Assembly: GCA_027575765.1 (NCBI GenBank)
Contig: JANBPT010000269.1
Location: forward strand, 1 to 49,126
DNA: 49,126 bases
Direction of reading: 5' to 3'
Source: Tieghemiomyces parasiticus
Taxonomy: Eukaryota; Kickxellomycota; Dimargaritomycetes; Dimargaritales; Dimargaritaceae
The translations under genes were made by a program, and so were the position numbers. The stretch's first letter is position 1; the number at the start of each line of letters is the position of its first letter. The notes under the pieces were generated by a model. It had not been told where the DNA came from, did not search any database, and saw only the letters and a program-made list of their open reading frames with translations. Shown in pieces: positions 1 to 11,700 of the stretch.

Positions 1-228
1 TAAACCATAGTTTTGGTTGCCTCAGTTATTTAGGCTGGTGGATAACTTATTGGCAACCTCAGATGAAACTAATAAAACCAAAAAGTATGAAACATGTAAA
101 ATTGAAAAGTATGAAACTAAAGTCATGGGAAATCCTGCTGCCTATTGGTGGGGGGTTGGCCGGATCTGTGCTCTACAGGTGTAGGGATTTTCCCATGTCT
201 TTTGGAGACGCATTTGCATTCCCTGGTG

Positions 229-745
229 GGGTTAACAATGCATTAGCATGTCTGGGTACTTGTGTTAGCCCACCAGGAATCTTCAGGAGTCCAGATACTA
301 TCTGAGCTCCACATGTCATGTGAAATGTAGTTAGTTAGGCCGGTTTAATAATAAAAGGTACCCCAAGGCAGGGTTGATAGTAAAACACTCCCCAAGCTTA
401 GTAGTGCTGGGGTTTGGGCTATAAATAATAATTCTGCATCTCAAAGAGGTGGTGGCCCAGCTGGCTACTTTGTGGTTTGCCCTTTTGCCTATTGGTCCTC
501 CCAGGATAAGAAACATAATAAATCAAAAAGTTGTAGAACAATAGGTCGCCTAGGTCATGGGACATTTAGACCATCAGCTGGTGGGAAATCTGCCGGAGGT
601 GCAAAATTGAAATGTTGCCATTCCCAAGGCCTCAGTCCTTTATCCTGGTCCTTGTAGTTGACTCCATTTGGTATCATTGACCTTATGTAATAGAGTCAAC
701 CCTCAGGAATCTTCAGGAGCCCAAATAACTATCTGGGCTCCACCA
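229..745. repeat. Decayed dispersed repeat, copies 1 and 2
   Basis: Two diverged copies of one AT-rich repeat lie here. The clearest shared block is about 36 bp with the core CTTCAGGAG and CTATCTG, at 278-312 and 708-743; a third copy is at 2534-2569. The longer stretch before copy 2 (about 430-707) also shares words such as CATCAGCTG with the region at 2260-2530. No long reading frame survives. The family is not recognised; it may be an old retroelement or MITE. The second copy ends directly where the tandem LTRs begin. Confidence 0.5.
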
Positions 746-748
746 GTC

Positions 749-1226
749 TGTAACGCGGACCAGTATCTGGAAGCCGGTCCCGCCTTCAAATGAACCTCCA
801 GGCCGGAGTGGAGAGTTCACAAATGTACAGTCGGACCAGCGCTGTCCGAATCTGTAACGCAAAGTTTGATAGGTTAACTATTGACGGAGAAAACCTCAAG
901 TGAAATCTAGGAACGTTTACCAACAAGCAAGCTTAAGGGAATATTGGTAATAGACTTTACTAGCAAAATAGTGTCAATGGATGGCACTATGGGATAGAAA
1001 ACGGGGAATAAGCTGTTGGGCCCTGTGTTGCATACTTGGGGCCGACTTATATACTATGACTATAAGGGATGATCTACGCTAATTGGTGGAGGGCCTGACT
1101 GGTCCTCCGTCTCTTCCGGGCCTCTCCCCCAGGTCGCCCGGTCTCTTTTCTTCTTTTTCTTTTAACGGTTGTATAGGCGCGGCCTATTACAGTTCCTCAA
1201 AAGTAGAAGCCGAGCTCAGCTTCACA
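749..1226 (+). repeat. Solo LTR, copy 1 of a tandem pair
   Basis: This 478-bp unit begins TGTAACG and ends CTTCACA, the TG...CA boundary of an LTR. An almost equally long copy follows directly at 1231-1707. Each copy is preceded by AGTC (745-748 and 1227-1230), which looks like a 4-bp target duplication. A TATA-like stretch (CTTATATACTATG) sits about two thirds of the way in, as expected for an LTR promoter. No internal retrotransposon sequence lies between the copies, so both are solo LTRs. Copy 1 differs from copy 2 at many positions, so the two insertions are probably of different age. Confidence 0.7.
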
Positions 1227-1230
1227 AGTC

Positions 1231-1707
1231 TGTAAAGCGGACTGGTATCTGGAGCCAGTCCCGCTTTCAAACGAACCTCCGAGACGAAGTGGAGAGTTCA
1301 GGAAAGTACAGTCGGACCAGGGCTGTCCGAATCTGTAACGCAAAGTTCAATAGGTTAACTATTGACGGAGAGAACCTCAAAACAAAATCTAGAAACGTTA
1401 CCAACAAACGAGCTTGAGGGGATATTGGTACTAGACTTTACTAACGAAATAGTGCCAACGGATGGCACTATGGGACAGGAATTGGGAATAAGCTGCCGGG
1501 TCCTGTGTTACATACTTGGGCCCGGCTTATATACTATGACTATAATAAATGATTGACGCTAATTGGTGGGGGGCCTGGCTGGCCCCCCGTCTCTTCCGGG
1601 CCTCTCCCCAAGGTCGCCCGGTCTCCTTTCTTTTGTTACTTTTCGATGGTTGTATAGGCGCGGCCTATTACAGCTCCTCAAAGGGAGAAGCCGTGCTCGG
1701 CTTCACA
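1231..1707 (+). repeat. Solo LTR, copy 2 of a tandem pair, abutting the 5S gene
   Basis: Second copy of the LTR-like unit, starting TGTAAAG and ending CTTCACA. It is followed by CGTC (1708-1711), one mismatch from the AGTC seen before both copies, and then by the first base of the 5S rRNA. The family shares TGTAA...CACA ends with the complete element at 13730-19364 but is otherwise a different LTR. Its position 4 bp upstream of a Pol III gene resembles the targeting known for yeast Ty3. Confidence 0.7.
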
Positions 1708-1711
1708 CGTC

Positions 1712-1830
1712 AGTTGCGGCCATCTGATGGTGTTGAGCACCGTATCCCGTTAGATCTGCGAAGTTAAGGACCATTCAGCCGATTTAGTACTAAGGTGGGT
1801 GACCACTTGGGAATAGTCGGTGCCGCAACT
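1712..1830 (+). rRNA. 5S ribosomal RNA
   Basis: This 119-nt stretch has the features of eukaryotic 5S rRNA. The ends pair as AGTTGCGGC with GCCGCAACT (helix I). The internal words GCGAAGTTAAG, TTAGTACTAAGGTGGGTGACC and the CTTGGGAAT block match the conserved loop and internal control region of the 5S gene. A T-run (TTTTCT) follows immediately as the Pol III terminator. It is a single dispersed gene, not part of an rDNA unit visible here. Two solo LTRs lie just upstream, so its 5' flank is transposon-derived; the internal promoter should leave transcription possible. Confidence 0.88.
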
Positions 1831-3491
1831 TTTTCTCTTTTTTCTCACCAACTGATGGATGCGGCCAGTAAAGATCTACATACCGTGGAGTGGGTTGCGT
1901 GGTAGGCGTGAGCATGATTGCAATGCCTAACCAGTTAATGTGTAACAGTTTTTTACTTTACTAGTACCACCTTGATGCCCTTATACATGGCAAAAGGCCT
2001 GCAACTTGACCTTGTTGGTATTATGCTGGTGTGTAGAGAATGAGAATCATTGGTTAGCTTGGAGAGATACTGCCCAAGGGGAGGAATGGCCTAGGTGACT
2101 GCACTATGATGTAGATGTTGGGTTGTGGAACTGGCTATTGCTCTAGCTGAGTGCATGAGGGGCAGTGTGAAGGTATGGTGAGGTCATTGGTGGCTGCTGC
2201 CTTGTGCAATTTGAGATGATGTCATTTTTTTGATGTCTGCAAAGTTCTTGCTAATTACAAGCTTGCTGGCTTAGCTGGTAGTATTTTTTGGGCAACCCCT
2301 TAGTTGAGGGCAATAGCCAGTGGCCCTTGTAGGTAAAACAATCAAATATCCTAAAGCCACAAAACCATAGGGCATTGGAGGTCATGGTAAATTGGGTCAT
2401 CAGCTGATGGGGAAGCTTCTGCTGATGAAGAATCAAAGTACTGTCTTTCCCATGACTTCAGGCCTTTACCCTGGTCCTAGTAGGTAATCTGGTTGCATCT
2501 TGATAACCTTCTCTAGTACCCTACTAACTTGGGAACCTTCAGGAGCTCAAATACCTATCTGGGCACCACAATGCTATGGCCTGTCATTAGCTGCTACAGG
2601 TAGCTTTTCCAGGTCCACCCACTGCACATGACAATGGGTGCAAATCACATCCAATTTAGCCCATCAGGTGGACTTTACCAGTTAGCCTATTCTTTGCAAC
2701 ATCATTAGTAGTTCAATTGTTATATTGCATTCTTTCTGACACTAATATCACATCAGGAATATTTTGATAAAAATGGGGCCAGTTTGGACACCCCAAATAA
2801 GGCAGCTTTTTCCCAACTATTCACCATACTATTCTAACCTTTTAAATTACTAATATCCATAAGCTTTTGCATCATTAGTTGGGACTAGTACTACCATGCA
2901 CAACAACTGAATGTGGTGAGGGTGCCTCCCTCAGTGCCTCCTACAACTCCTTCCCAACATACTAATGATGCTTGCAGCATACCAATTATTTGCCAGGCTC
3001 ATTAAGCAGTGGGTTTAGGCTGTAGGTACAGTCTGAAACCCTGGATCCAGCACAAACCCAATTGCACTTTGCAATGGTGTCCTCCAATTGTCTATTATCA
3101 ACTTGCTCTTGTACTGGCATCCTTATAAAAAGGCCACTTATTACTAGTAATATACACTATCTTGAAACCCCACTGTCAGCATTTAAAGGCCATTAATTGC
3201 AGAGCCCTACAAGTCATGCTGATGCCTTGCAGTAACAGCCACATCAACAATTGGCCAAACCAGCTGACTCCCAGAGACTCATCACCAAAATCCACCAAAA
3301 CTATATCCAACAGCAAAAATGTCTCCTGGCTATAAACGGCAATATAATTACCTACTTTTAGTTATCTTATAACTCTCTTCAAACACAGTGGCCCTTCGGG
3401 TCTCCAACAACCACATCCCAATTCAATTCTAATATATCTATACGAATTTTCACGTTTCATTTTACCTAGTGAAAATATGGACAAAAATGCG
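1831..3491. other. Non-coding, AT-richer intergenic DNA
   Basis: No convincing reading frame was found. The stretch contains the third copy of the decayed repeat (best block 2534-2569) and otherwise unassigned AT-richer sequence with frequent stops in all frames. Confidence 0.6.
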
Positions 3492-3564
3492 GCCCGGTTA
3501 GCTCAATCGGTAGAGCGTGAGACTCTTAATCTCAAGGTTGCGGGTTCGACCCCCGCATTGGGCT
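3492..3564 (+). tRNA. tRNA-Lys (anticodon CTT)
   Basis: A complete 73-nt cloverleaf. The acceptor stem GCCCGGT pairs with ATTGGGC (two G-U pairs) and T is the discriminator. The D arm carries TAGCTCAATCGGTAGAGC. The anticodon stem TGAGA/TCTCA encloses the loop CTCTTAA with anticodon CTT. The T arm is GCGGGTTCGACCCCCGC. There is no intron. A TTTTTT run starts a few bases downstream as the Pol III terminator. The A box (TAGCTCAATCGG) and B box (GGTTCGACCC) are intact, so the gene looks functional. Confidence 0.97.
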
Positions 3565-4002
3565 TCACTTTTTTGGTGTACGGCCATTTTTAATGTCATG
3601 ATTAGGACAGAATTGCCATTTTGGCATAGGTAGATTTGCAAGTGAATGGATTAAGCTACCTGATGGACTTACGGGTACTGCATGCAGGTGGGGTATGGTA
3701 TCTATTAGTTGGTGGTCATTAACAATGTAGAGTTAGCAGTAAAAAGGTTGTCTTAAATGAGTATATAAATGTGACCATAGTGACCAGTATTACACATGGT
3801 CTCACAATTGCAAGTGGAATAGGGTGAACACAATGGTGACTAATCCTTGGAGGGTTAAAGGTCCTTGGACTATATAGTTTAGCCTCCTAGGCATGACCTG
3901 TATGGCTGTGAAGGTGGTAGGGTGGTGTATGGGAACTGGATGAGGGCCTGGGAAGGGATGCACGTGTTCAGTTTAGGTATTAATCCAAAGGGAATAGCAT
4001 AA
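3565..4002. other. Intergenic, no feature seen
   Basis: Short open frames only, with no recognisable domain or repeat. The region separates the tRNA from the large inverted repeat. Confidence 0.5.
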
Positions 4003-4431
4003 GTGTGCTGATATTAGGCCCAAGTCTAATACCATAACCAAAAGGCTATTCTACTATCACAGAATTTATGGTTCTGAAATAATAGACTTGGACTTTACCT
4101 TGGGAAAATCTAATGTGGTAGTTCCCAATCACCACAGTCCCCACATGCCCATGAACATAGTGGGTTTTAAGGATCCTATTGCTACTGCTTTAGCTCCTCT
4201 ATAAATCCCAAGCAAGAGATTAGCTGGTAGATTGTTTTATCCTCAGTCTGTACCCAACTTTTTCCCATCTGCTGTTTGCCTCCAGGGGCCTCCTTATTGT
4301 GGTGATTGAGAACCACCACATTAGATTTTCCCAAGGTATAGTCCAAGTCTACTATTTCAGAACCATAAATTCCGTGATAGTAGAATAGCCTTTTGGTTAT
4401 GGTATTAGACTTGGGCCTAATATCAGCACAC
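4003..4431. repeat. Large inverted repeat (133-bp arms, 163-bp spacer)
   Basis: The left arm 4003-4135 is the reverse complement of the right arm 4299-4431 at 128 of 133 positions by my alignment. The arms start GTGTGCTGATATTAGG and meet a non-repeated spacer at 4136-4298. Outside the arms the similarity stops abruptly. There is no obvious terminal duplication and no transposase. A transcript across it would fold into a long, nearly perfect hairpin, which in fungi can feed Dicer. It could also be an inverted tandem pair of an unknown repeat. Confidence 0.9.
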
Positions 4432-5786
4432 TGCACTAGCCTGCAGCCTGGTAACTCATAAAGGAAGGGGGAGATGGGCTTGGCCCATTCCCACCACACT
4501 AGCTAAGGTTGGGCCAGGATAAGGAGGAAAAATGGGTTGGCTTATTATATACAGATTGAGTACATACAATTAACCTTGAGTATTCTGATAATCTAACACA
4601 CCTGTAAAGGATATTGTATATGTAAAGGGTTGGAGGTCTGTCAGCAATGGTAATTTGAAAATTCTTTATAATAGTTGGTTGCTTATTAAACCTTACTCTA
4701 TAAGTTATCAGAGCCACATTAAGCACCACTAAAGTGGATGGATGATTAATTGAGAGGTCAGGCTTGATGAATGTACATATATTGTAAAGAGATAAAATGC
4801 TGGATATGGTTTTTACTGATATCTGGCTGTTTTTGGGGGAACATAAATAATAAAAACTATGTCAATAATTTTGAGCTGCACTATCTTCATGCTTGATTTA
4901 GCGTCCCTTTGGAAAACAAGTGCTGTTTGTGTAGAGGACCTTGGCCAATTATTTGTGCTACCATTGGTGTTTTGGTTGTGGCAGTGGTGAATTTTGTAGC
5001 ATGAAACCTTGGCTAATATTCGTCCCCTAACTTAAACGACAAACTTTGAGCTGTGGTAGGCAGGAACTCAAGAGGGTGATTGGTAAAGACAATTTAAATA
5101 AGTGAAGGTAGTGGTACTTTCAATGAAGGCGTTTTCTCACCAGCTTATATAGCCGGTGGAGCTTGTGGGCGTGGCTTGAGTCGTTAGTAGGAGTCGTACA
5201 AGGTGGGAGGAGGGTGGGTAGCGTTCGCCTTGGTTGCAAGGAAAAAGAAGAAGGTGAAGTTGAACTTTAATGTATAGGAGTAAGTATTGGCAAGGGTAGC
5301 ACGGCGGAGATAAAAACTGGTGGCTCACCATCAGGGATAAGGCGGCTTATGTGGGCGGCGGTGGTATGTAGTGCGTGCATGGGATGCCTGGGTGGCTTGC
5401 CGTAAAGGGCTTCCTTGGCTACCACAGTACCTAGCATATACCATGGTCGTGTAGGTAATTGTTAAATAGAACTTGGTAGGCATCCTCCAGGAAGGCCAAC
5501 AAGGCACTATAGGTCGTCACCATATTCCCTCTAAGGAGCAGGATTGCTAGGCACCTGGGCGCCCAATAGACCATATCGATATGGAGCACCCCTCTTACAC
5601 TTATATACCCCCCCCCTGTGGACCCTGACTCTGTTCCATAGCTTGCGCCCTCCAACTAAGTTATAAACTGATTACATCATCCTAGCGCTAAAGGCCAATG
5701 CAAGCCTAAGCAGGGAATATATTATGGGAAAATAATAATTGGTGTCGTGGTAAAAATAACATGGCAATCTCGACTTTACACACACT
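4432..5786. other. Intergenic region downstream of OGT
   Basis: No supported gene. Several frames of 60-75 codons occur on the minus strand (4499-4729, 5137-5331, 5431-5655) but none has a recognisable motif. The last part should hold the 3' untranslated region of the minus-strand glycosyltransferase gene. Confidence 0.5.
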
Positions 5787-8700
5787 TTACAATGCCTCCC
5801 GGCTGGCACAAAACCTGGCACTAGTCGCTCCGTCGTCTTCATCTTGCACCCAGATCGACCCGCGGGTCCCACCATTGGCCACGGGGCCGGCGGTCCCGGA
5901 GGCTCGTTGGGCTCGGTCATCGACGGCGGCCTGGCGTGCCTCGGGGGTGACCAACGCAGGGTCGATAGCGTCCAGTTCAGCCTGGCTGTACAGTTGGTCT
6001 TCACCAGTTTCCCAGCGGCGCCACGCCTCAAGGTACCCGCGCTCCAGATTGCGAGTCCATCGTGGAGTGTCAAACAACCGGTTATTGTCACGGAACATAA
6101 AGAGGTGGCGGCGGAGGTCCATGGCTGGTCCGTGGCCTACCCGATGATATTGGGTCATGAGGGCTTGGGAGTGACGGTAGGCTTCAATGCCCGCCGGATT
6201 GGCGGAGAGGGTAGGCGGTATAGCACTACTAGCCGCCACCGTCGCGATGATGGGTGGGGGTTGGGGTCCGGACGACGGATCGGTGGTCACGCGCGGAACA
6301 TACTCGTATCGCTGGGAAGTAGCCAGTTGGACAGCGCGTTCCTCATACTCATGGTCGGTCTCCACAATCATGGCCTCTCCAGCGCCGGTGGCCAGGGCGA
6401 CGCTAGCGGCAACACGCGAACAGAGCTTGTGACGGTGCCGGGGCCAGGTCAGTAAGGGGGTCCCGGACCACAGGATATCCACCGCGGTGGTATGGCCGTT
6501 ACACTCCGGCGTGTCCAAGAATAGATCGGCAACACGGCCGCGATGAATGTGGACTTCCTTGGGCGCCACGTCCGTGAAAATAATGCGCTGGGCCACGGTA
6601 GGGTCTTGCGGGTGCCAGGTGCAGGCAGTGCGGAGGAGGTGGTCGCGGCCGGCCGCGGGGAAATTGAGCAGCCATAGGATGGAGTGCGGAACGCGGCCCA
6701 AGATCCGGAGCCAGAGGCGGAACACCACCGGGTCGATCTTGTAGAGCTGATTGAAATTGGTAAAGATGAACCAGTCGTCCGGGATAGTCGGGAACAGCTC
6801 TCGGCGCATAGCCCAACGGCGATCCTGTTCGTACAGCCACCGGGCTTCGCGTTGCGGCTCCGATAGGTGCTCGGTAAGAGCCGACGGGCCCTCCCCTAAC
6901 TGCGTCGCCAAGTGGTCGTCGTCCTTTTCGCGAAACCCTTGACGATGGTCATCGACGAAATAGCTATGGGGCATGTATATCATACGTTCCGTGTACACCC
7001 AGGCGTCACTGTCTTCCTCGGGGTCCAGCTCGCCCTCGTCCAGTCCGGCCACCAACGAGGCGGCGGATTGGTCGGTCGCGCCACTAACTTTACCAGGGAC
7101 CTGATCCCCACGGGTGGCTGTCCAGCGCTCCGCCTGGACCGTACTATGCGGGCACACGATCGGATCAGTCACGAACCAGTCGGTCCACTGGGCACCTAGC
7201 GTGCCTGCGAATCCCATGTAGCTGACCTGAACGGGGCAGGGTCGGGCAGCAAACAGCTCGTTACGCGCACCCTTGGTGTACCCGTTGAGATTGATGAGCA
7301 CGTGGACCTGATCCTGGTTGATGCGCTCTAGGATGGCCGGCATGGACCAAGCCGACACATCGAGAAACACGTCCGCCTCACGCTCAATTTTCTCGCGGTA
7401 AGGGGACCCGTCGGATGCCGTGGTGGCGTAACAAATCACCTGGAACCGGGTTCGGTCGTGGAAGCCAAACACGGACTGCATCAGATGGGCCAGAGGATGG
7501 TTGTTGAAGTCGGATGATACATACCCCAGTCGAAGGTGGGGTGCCGGTGGCGGAGGCGGTCGGTACACATTGGCTGGAAGCCATGGCGCGGTGAGCACGG
7601 CATGCGAGATGCGCAACCCGTTACGGTGCGAAATAAGGCGCACCTGGCGCCCGTCCAGCGGGTAGGTAAACGTGTGGAACGGAAGAACTGTGGGCACCGG
7701 CGGGACGGGCAGAGCGGGAAACGCTGGTCGAGCGTAGGACTGCGACGGTCCGTCAGCAGATGAGTCAGTATGGCTATGGTGCTCGTGACGGTGGTAGAGG
7801 TCCAGGTACCAGCGGCGCTGCACCCATCGCAGAGTCCGTTCGAGAACCCGCACAATCCACCCGCCTTCGTTACGCACACCAGCATGGAGGTACTTCAGGA
7901 TGGCACGGTCGGTGTCGGATGTGGGTTCGCCGGCCCGCTCACGTTGGAGCAGGGTATACCAGGTAGTCAATTTGAGGCGAAGCGGAACGGCATCGCTACC
8001 CGGTCCGAAGGCAGCGAGGATCCCGGCCAAGAAGGTTTCCAATGGACCGGGCGATGCCTGGTTCGCTGGCAAGGATGAGGTAAGTAGTGTCCCACGACCC
8101 CACTGTTGTCCGTCGGCCAGCTGCTTATGCACGACGGCCACAACCTTATCCATCCACCCGAGGGCCCCGGCCTCCGTAGGGGACGTCAGGTAAATAGACT
8201 TGGCAGCCATCATGTGGTAGAGCTTGGCGGTATGTTCGTCACGCAGGTCTACCAGGGTCGGGTCGAGCGGGAGGACGTGGCTATGGGTACCGGTGCGGCC
8301 ACGCCAGTCGCACACGCCACTCAGGGCATTGGCCAGACCGCAGAGGGCGTCCACGAAGTCAGGGTTTTCTTCAACGGCACGTAGGTAGTACCGCACGCTG
8401 TCCTGTACGCGGCCCATGTCTTTAACAGCATTACCCAGGTTAGCGTAGGCCACATCGAACTTGGGGTTACATTCCACGGCCCTTTCGTACATCTTCACGG
8501 CCTCGTGAAGGTAACCCATGTCCTTGAACAGCGACCCGAGGTTGGTGTACAGGTGGGGGTGAGTCGAGTCGAGGGACAGACCGTAGGTATAAAACTGGAG
8601 CGCATAGGCCACGCCGGTTGATGCTGACGCCGAGAGCCCAGCCCCGTTGGGTCCACCCGGTAGCTGGATCCGCGTGGGCGGGGTCGGCAGATTGTTAAGA

Positions 8701-11700
8701 TAGATTCCCAGGTTGTTGCAGGTGGATGGCGACGGATTGAGCGCCAGGGACAGGTAATGCAGCGGGAGAACCACGGTGAGCGGGTGGGCAACCAGCTGGT
8801 GGTCCTGAAACAATTTGGCCAGGGTAAGCAGGATGGTCGACGTCGTCTGGTTGGCCTGCTGGGCTACGGAGGCCGGGAGGGGTTTACCACTGGGTCCGGC
8901 AAGGGCCGGCAGGACACCGTCGGTGGCCGGGAACAGGCGCCGCAAAAGCTGGGCCACGCGGGCCGGGTCAATAAGAATCAGGGGCATGGCGTCAAAATTG
9001 TTCAGGTCGACGGGGCGGTCCGACCCCACCGTAAACCCGCCGCATTCGGCTCCGAACCGCACGGTAGCACACACGGCCTGCTCAAGGGTGGTCGGCCCGT
9101 CGTGGCCCACCGTCATGCCCGCACTCCCAGCAGGCGGATTGAGTACGACCTCGAGGGCACGGCCATACTCGGTACGGGCACCGGACACGTCGCCAAGGGC
9201 GAAGCGCAGGTTACCCTTGACGTAGAAGAGGTTCTGCAGGCGCGGGAGTTGGTGGGCCGGAACGTGGTGAGACAGGGGCAGACGTGGGTCGCCCGAGGGT
9301 TGTACTAGGTTCGACTCGACATAGTCGCACACCTGCAGGGCCTCGCTATACCGAGGGCCCGTTGGACGGGTAAGATTGGTCTCCGTCGTCTCTCCCGCTA
9401 CGGGTTTTGAGGTCACCGCGGTGGCTTCCTTAGCTGGCGACGACGATGCAGGACTGCACAATACGCCAAGCAGGTTCTCGACGGCGTCCCAGTACCCGGG
9501 GCGGCGCCGCACGGCCCGCCACCAGTAGGTCTCGGCCTCGGAGGCGCGGCCCATCCCGCGGAGGGTGGTACCAATATTGCTCATGGCCTCGACGTAGTTA
9601 GCGTCGAGCTCCAGGATGCGGTGGTTGTAGTGGAGGGACAGCTTGGGCTCCTTGCGCGAGAAATGCACGCAGGCCAGCAGGAGTAGGGTAGGCAGGTGCG
9701 TTGGATGGAGCTCATGCAGAGTCTGCAGGAGGGCCAGTAGCACATCGGACTGCGCGTCGGCGGCGTACAGCGTGTGGGCGTGGGCTAGGCACTGGTCGCG
9801 CACCGCATCCTGCCGTGCGTCGGAGAACGTCACGTGAGTGCCTGGGAGGTACGCCGGATGGGACACAGGTACGGAGACCGAGGAGGTCATGGGCAGACCG
9901 GCAGCGGGCAAGGTGATTCCCAGGCCGACCTGTGAGTGGGCCTGGGATGTTGTGGCGGAGGCGACCGCTGCAGCGCGCGCGGACCAGGCAGCTCCGGAGG
10001 GAGGATAGCCACCAGGGTGATGGAGGTGGTGCGGGTGGGCGGCAGCAGCAGCCGGGTAGGCAGAGCCCAACGGGGCCTGAGTGACGTGTGCGTAGGGGGG
10101 TAGGGCCGCCATCTGGTGGCCCTGGGCAGCCACCGCGGCGGCCGCCATGGCGAGGCCGTAGGACGCTTGGACGGCTGGTCCGTAACCCAGGACCGCGTCG
10201 GGCGGTACGTTGGCACCGGCAGCCAGGGCCGCGGCCAATGAGGGGTTGTACGTCGCCAGGTGGCCGCTAGCTAAGGACAAATTAGCAGCGGCCGCGGCGG
10301 CAGCACCGTGGGGATCACCCCCGGGATGGAGCGCGGGGTGTTGCAGCTGACTGGCCGCCGCCGCAGCAGCAACCGCGAGGGAATTGACGTTCCCGGCCAG
10401 GTCGCCGGCTGGGGAATAAGGGTACGACAGAGCGTGGCTACCGTGGTTGCTGTTGGCGGCTGGGACCCCGTAGCCGGTGGGTGAGGAAAGGTAAGCGCCG
10501 TCAGGCCGTAGCTTCTCCTCATGGACTACACAGGTACCCGGTGGTGCCTCAAAGTAGTCGTGGTGATGGGGCTGTGGCCGATAGGTTTGCCTTCGGGCGG
10601 CAGACCTGTACGGATCGTAATTATAGTAAGATAGGATGTTGGGCGATGGGGGTGGCAGCATCAGCGGCTGGTAGTTGGGCAACTGGTGGGCCCCATGCTG
10701 GCCCGGGTAGGCGAGGGAGTGAAAGGTAGGCAGGTATTGTCCGGCTGGAGGCTGTAGCATGGGGAGACTGGGTAGATAATTGGCGGCCGGGTTCCAATGC
10801 GGCACGGTGGGCGCGGCGGTGGTGGCGAAGTGCCCGTAGGCCGTTTCGTAGGTCTGGACGCCGTACGGATCGTGGTAGTCGGTGGATACGACGTACCCGT
10901 ACGCGGGTGGAGCGGGGGGGTGGCCGCTGTGCTCGACGTGCATGGCGGATCCTGGAGACAGGGGTGGGCGTGGCTCACCAGGGAGATCGCCGTAGGTCAT
11001 GGTCACGTCCCCGCCCGATGCCGCCATGGATACCGTACCGTTAGCCAGGGTGGTGGCGTGGGCGACGGGATTTGAGGTGGAGGTAACGACGGCGGGTCGT
11101 TTCCGAGACGTGTCAGCGTACCGGTGGGGATCCGACGACCGGTTAGCCGACCGCGACAGGGCAGTAGGACCCGTGCGCAGAGCCGGTAGGTAGTCGTAGC
11201 TATGGGTGCGCCGCGCCATATCAGTCGTGGGTGGCCTGTCTGCCAGGGTCATCTGGGCGACGGAGCCGTTGATGCGATCGGCGAGGGCGTGGGCCGCCGC
11301 CAGCCGGTGAGATTGGCCGGATGCGGCAGCTGCGGCAAGGGTCGCCTGTCGTTGTAGCGAGTATTGGGCCAAGGTGTGCGAGGCGCCGGCGGTCCGGGAC
11401 GCCGCATTTGGCTGGTCGGGGTGCGGCACGGTGAATGCAGAAGGGGCGGTCAGGCTAGCCAGGGACGGATAGAGCCCCGCGGCACCAGGTAGCGACTGGT
11501 GCGAGTGGGTGTGGCTTCCCAGGGGTGCTGGGGGTTGGTGGTGGACGAACGACGGTGGTGGCGGGAGACCGGTCGCAGCAGCGGCGAATGGAAGCGGTGG
11601 TTGTTGTTGGTGGTAAGGCGGGAGAGCATCGTGGGCAGGCAAGGCCGGGCGGGGCTGGTAGAATGGTAGGTTCGGGTTATGGTGCGGCTGTTGGAGGACT

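Noticed and set aside
5761..6455. Plus-strand frames of 128 and 203 codons
   Set aside because: They lie antisense to the catalytic end of OGT and are shadows of its GC-rich coding sequence.
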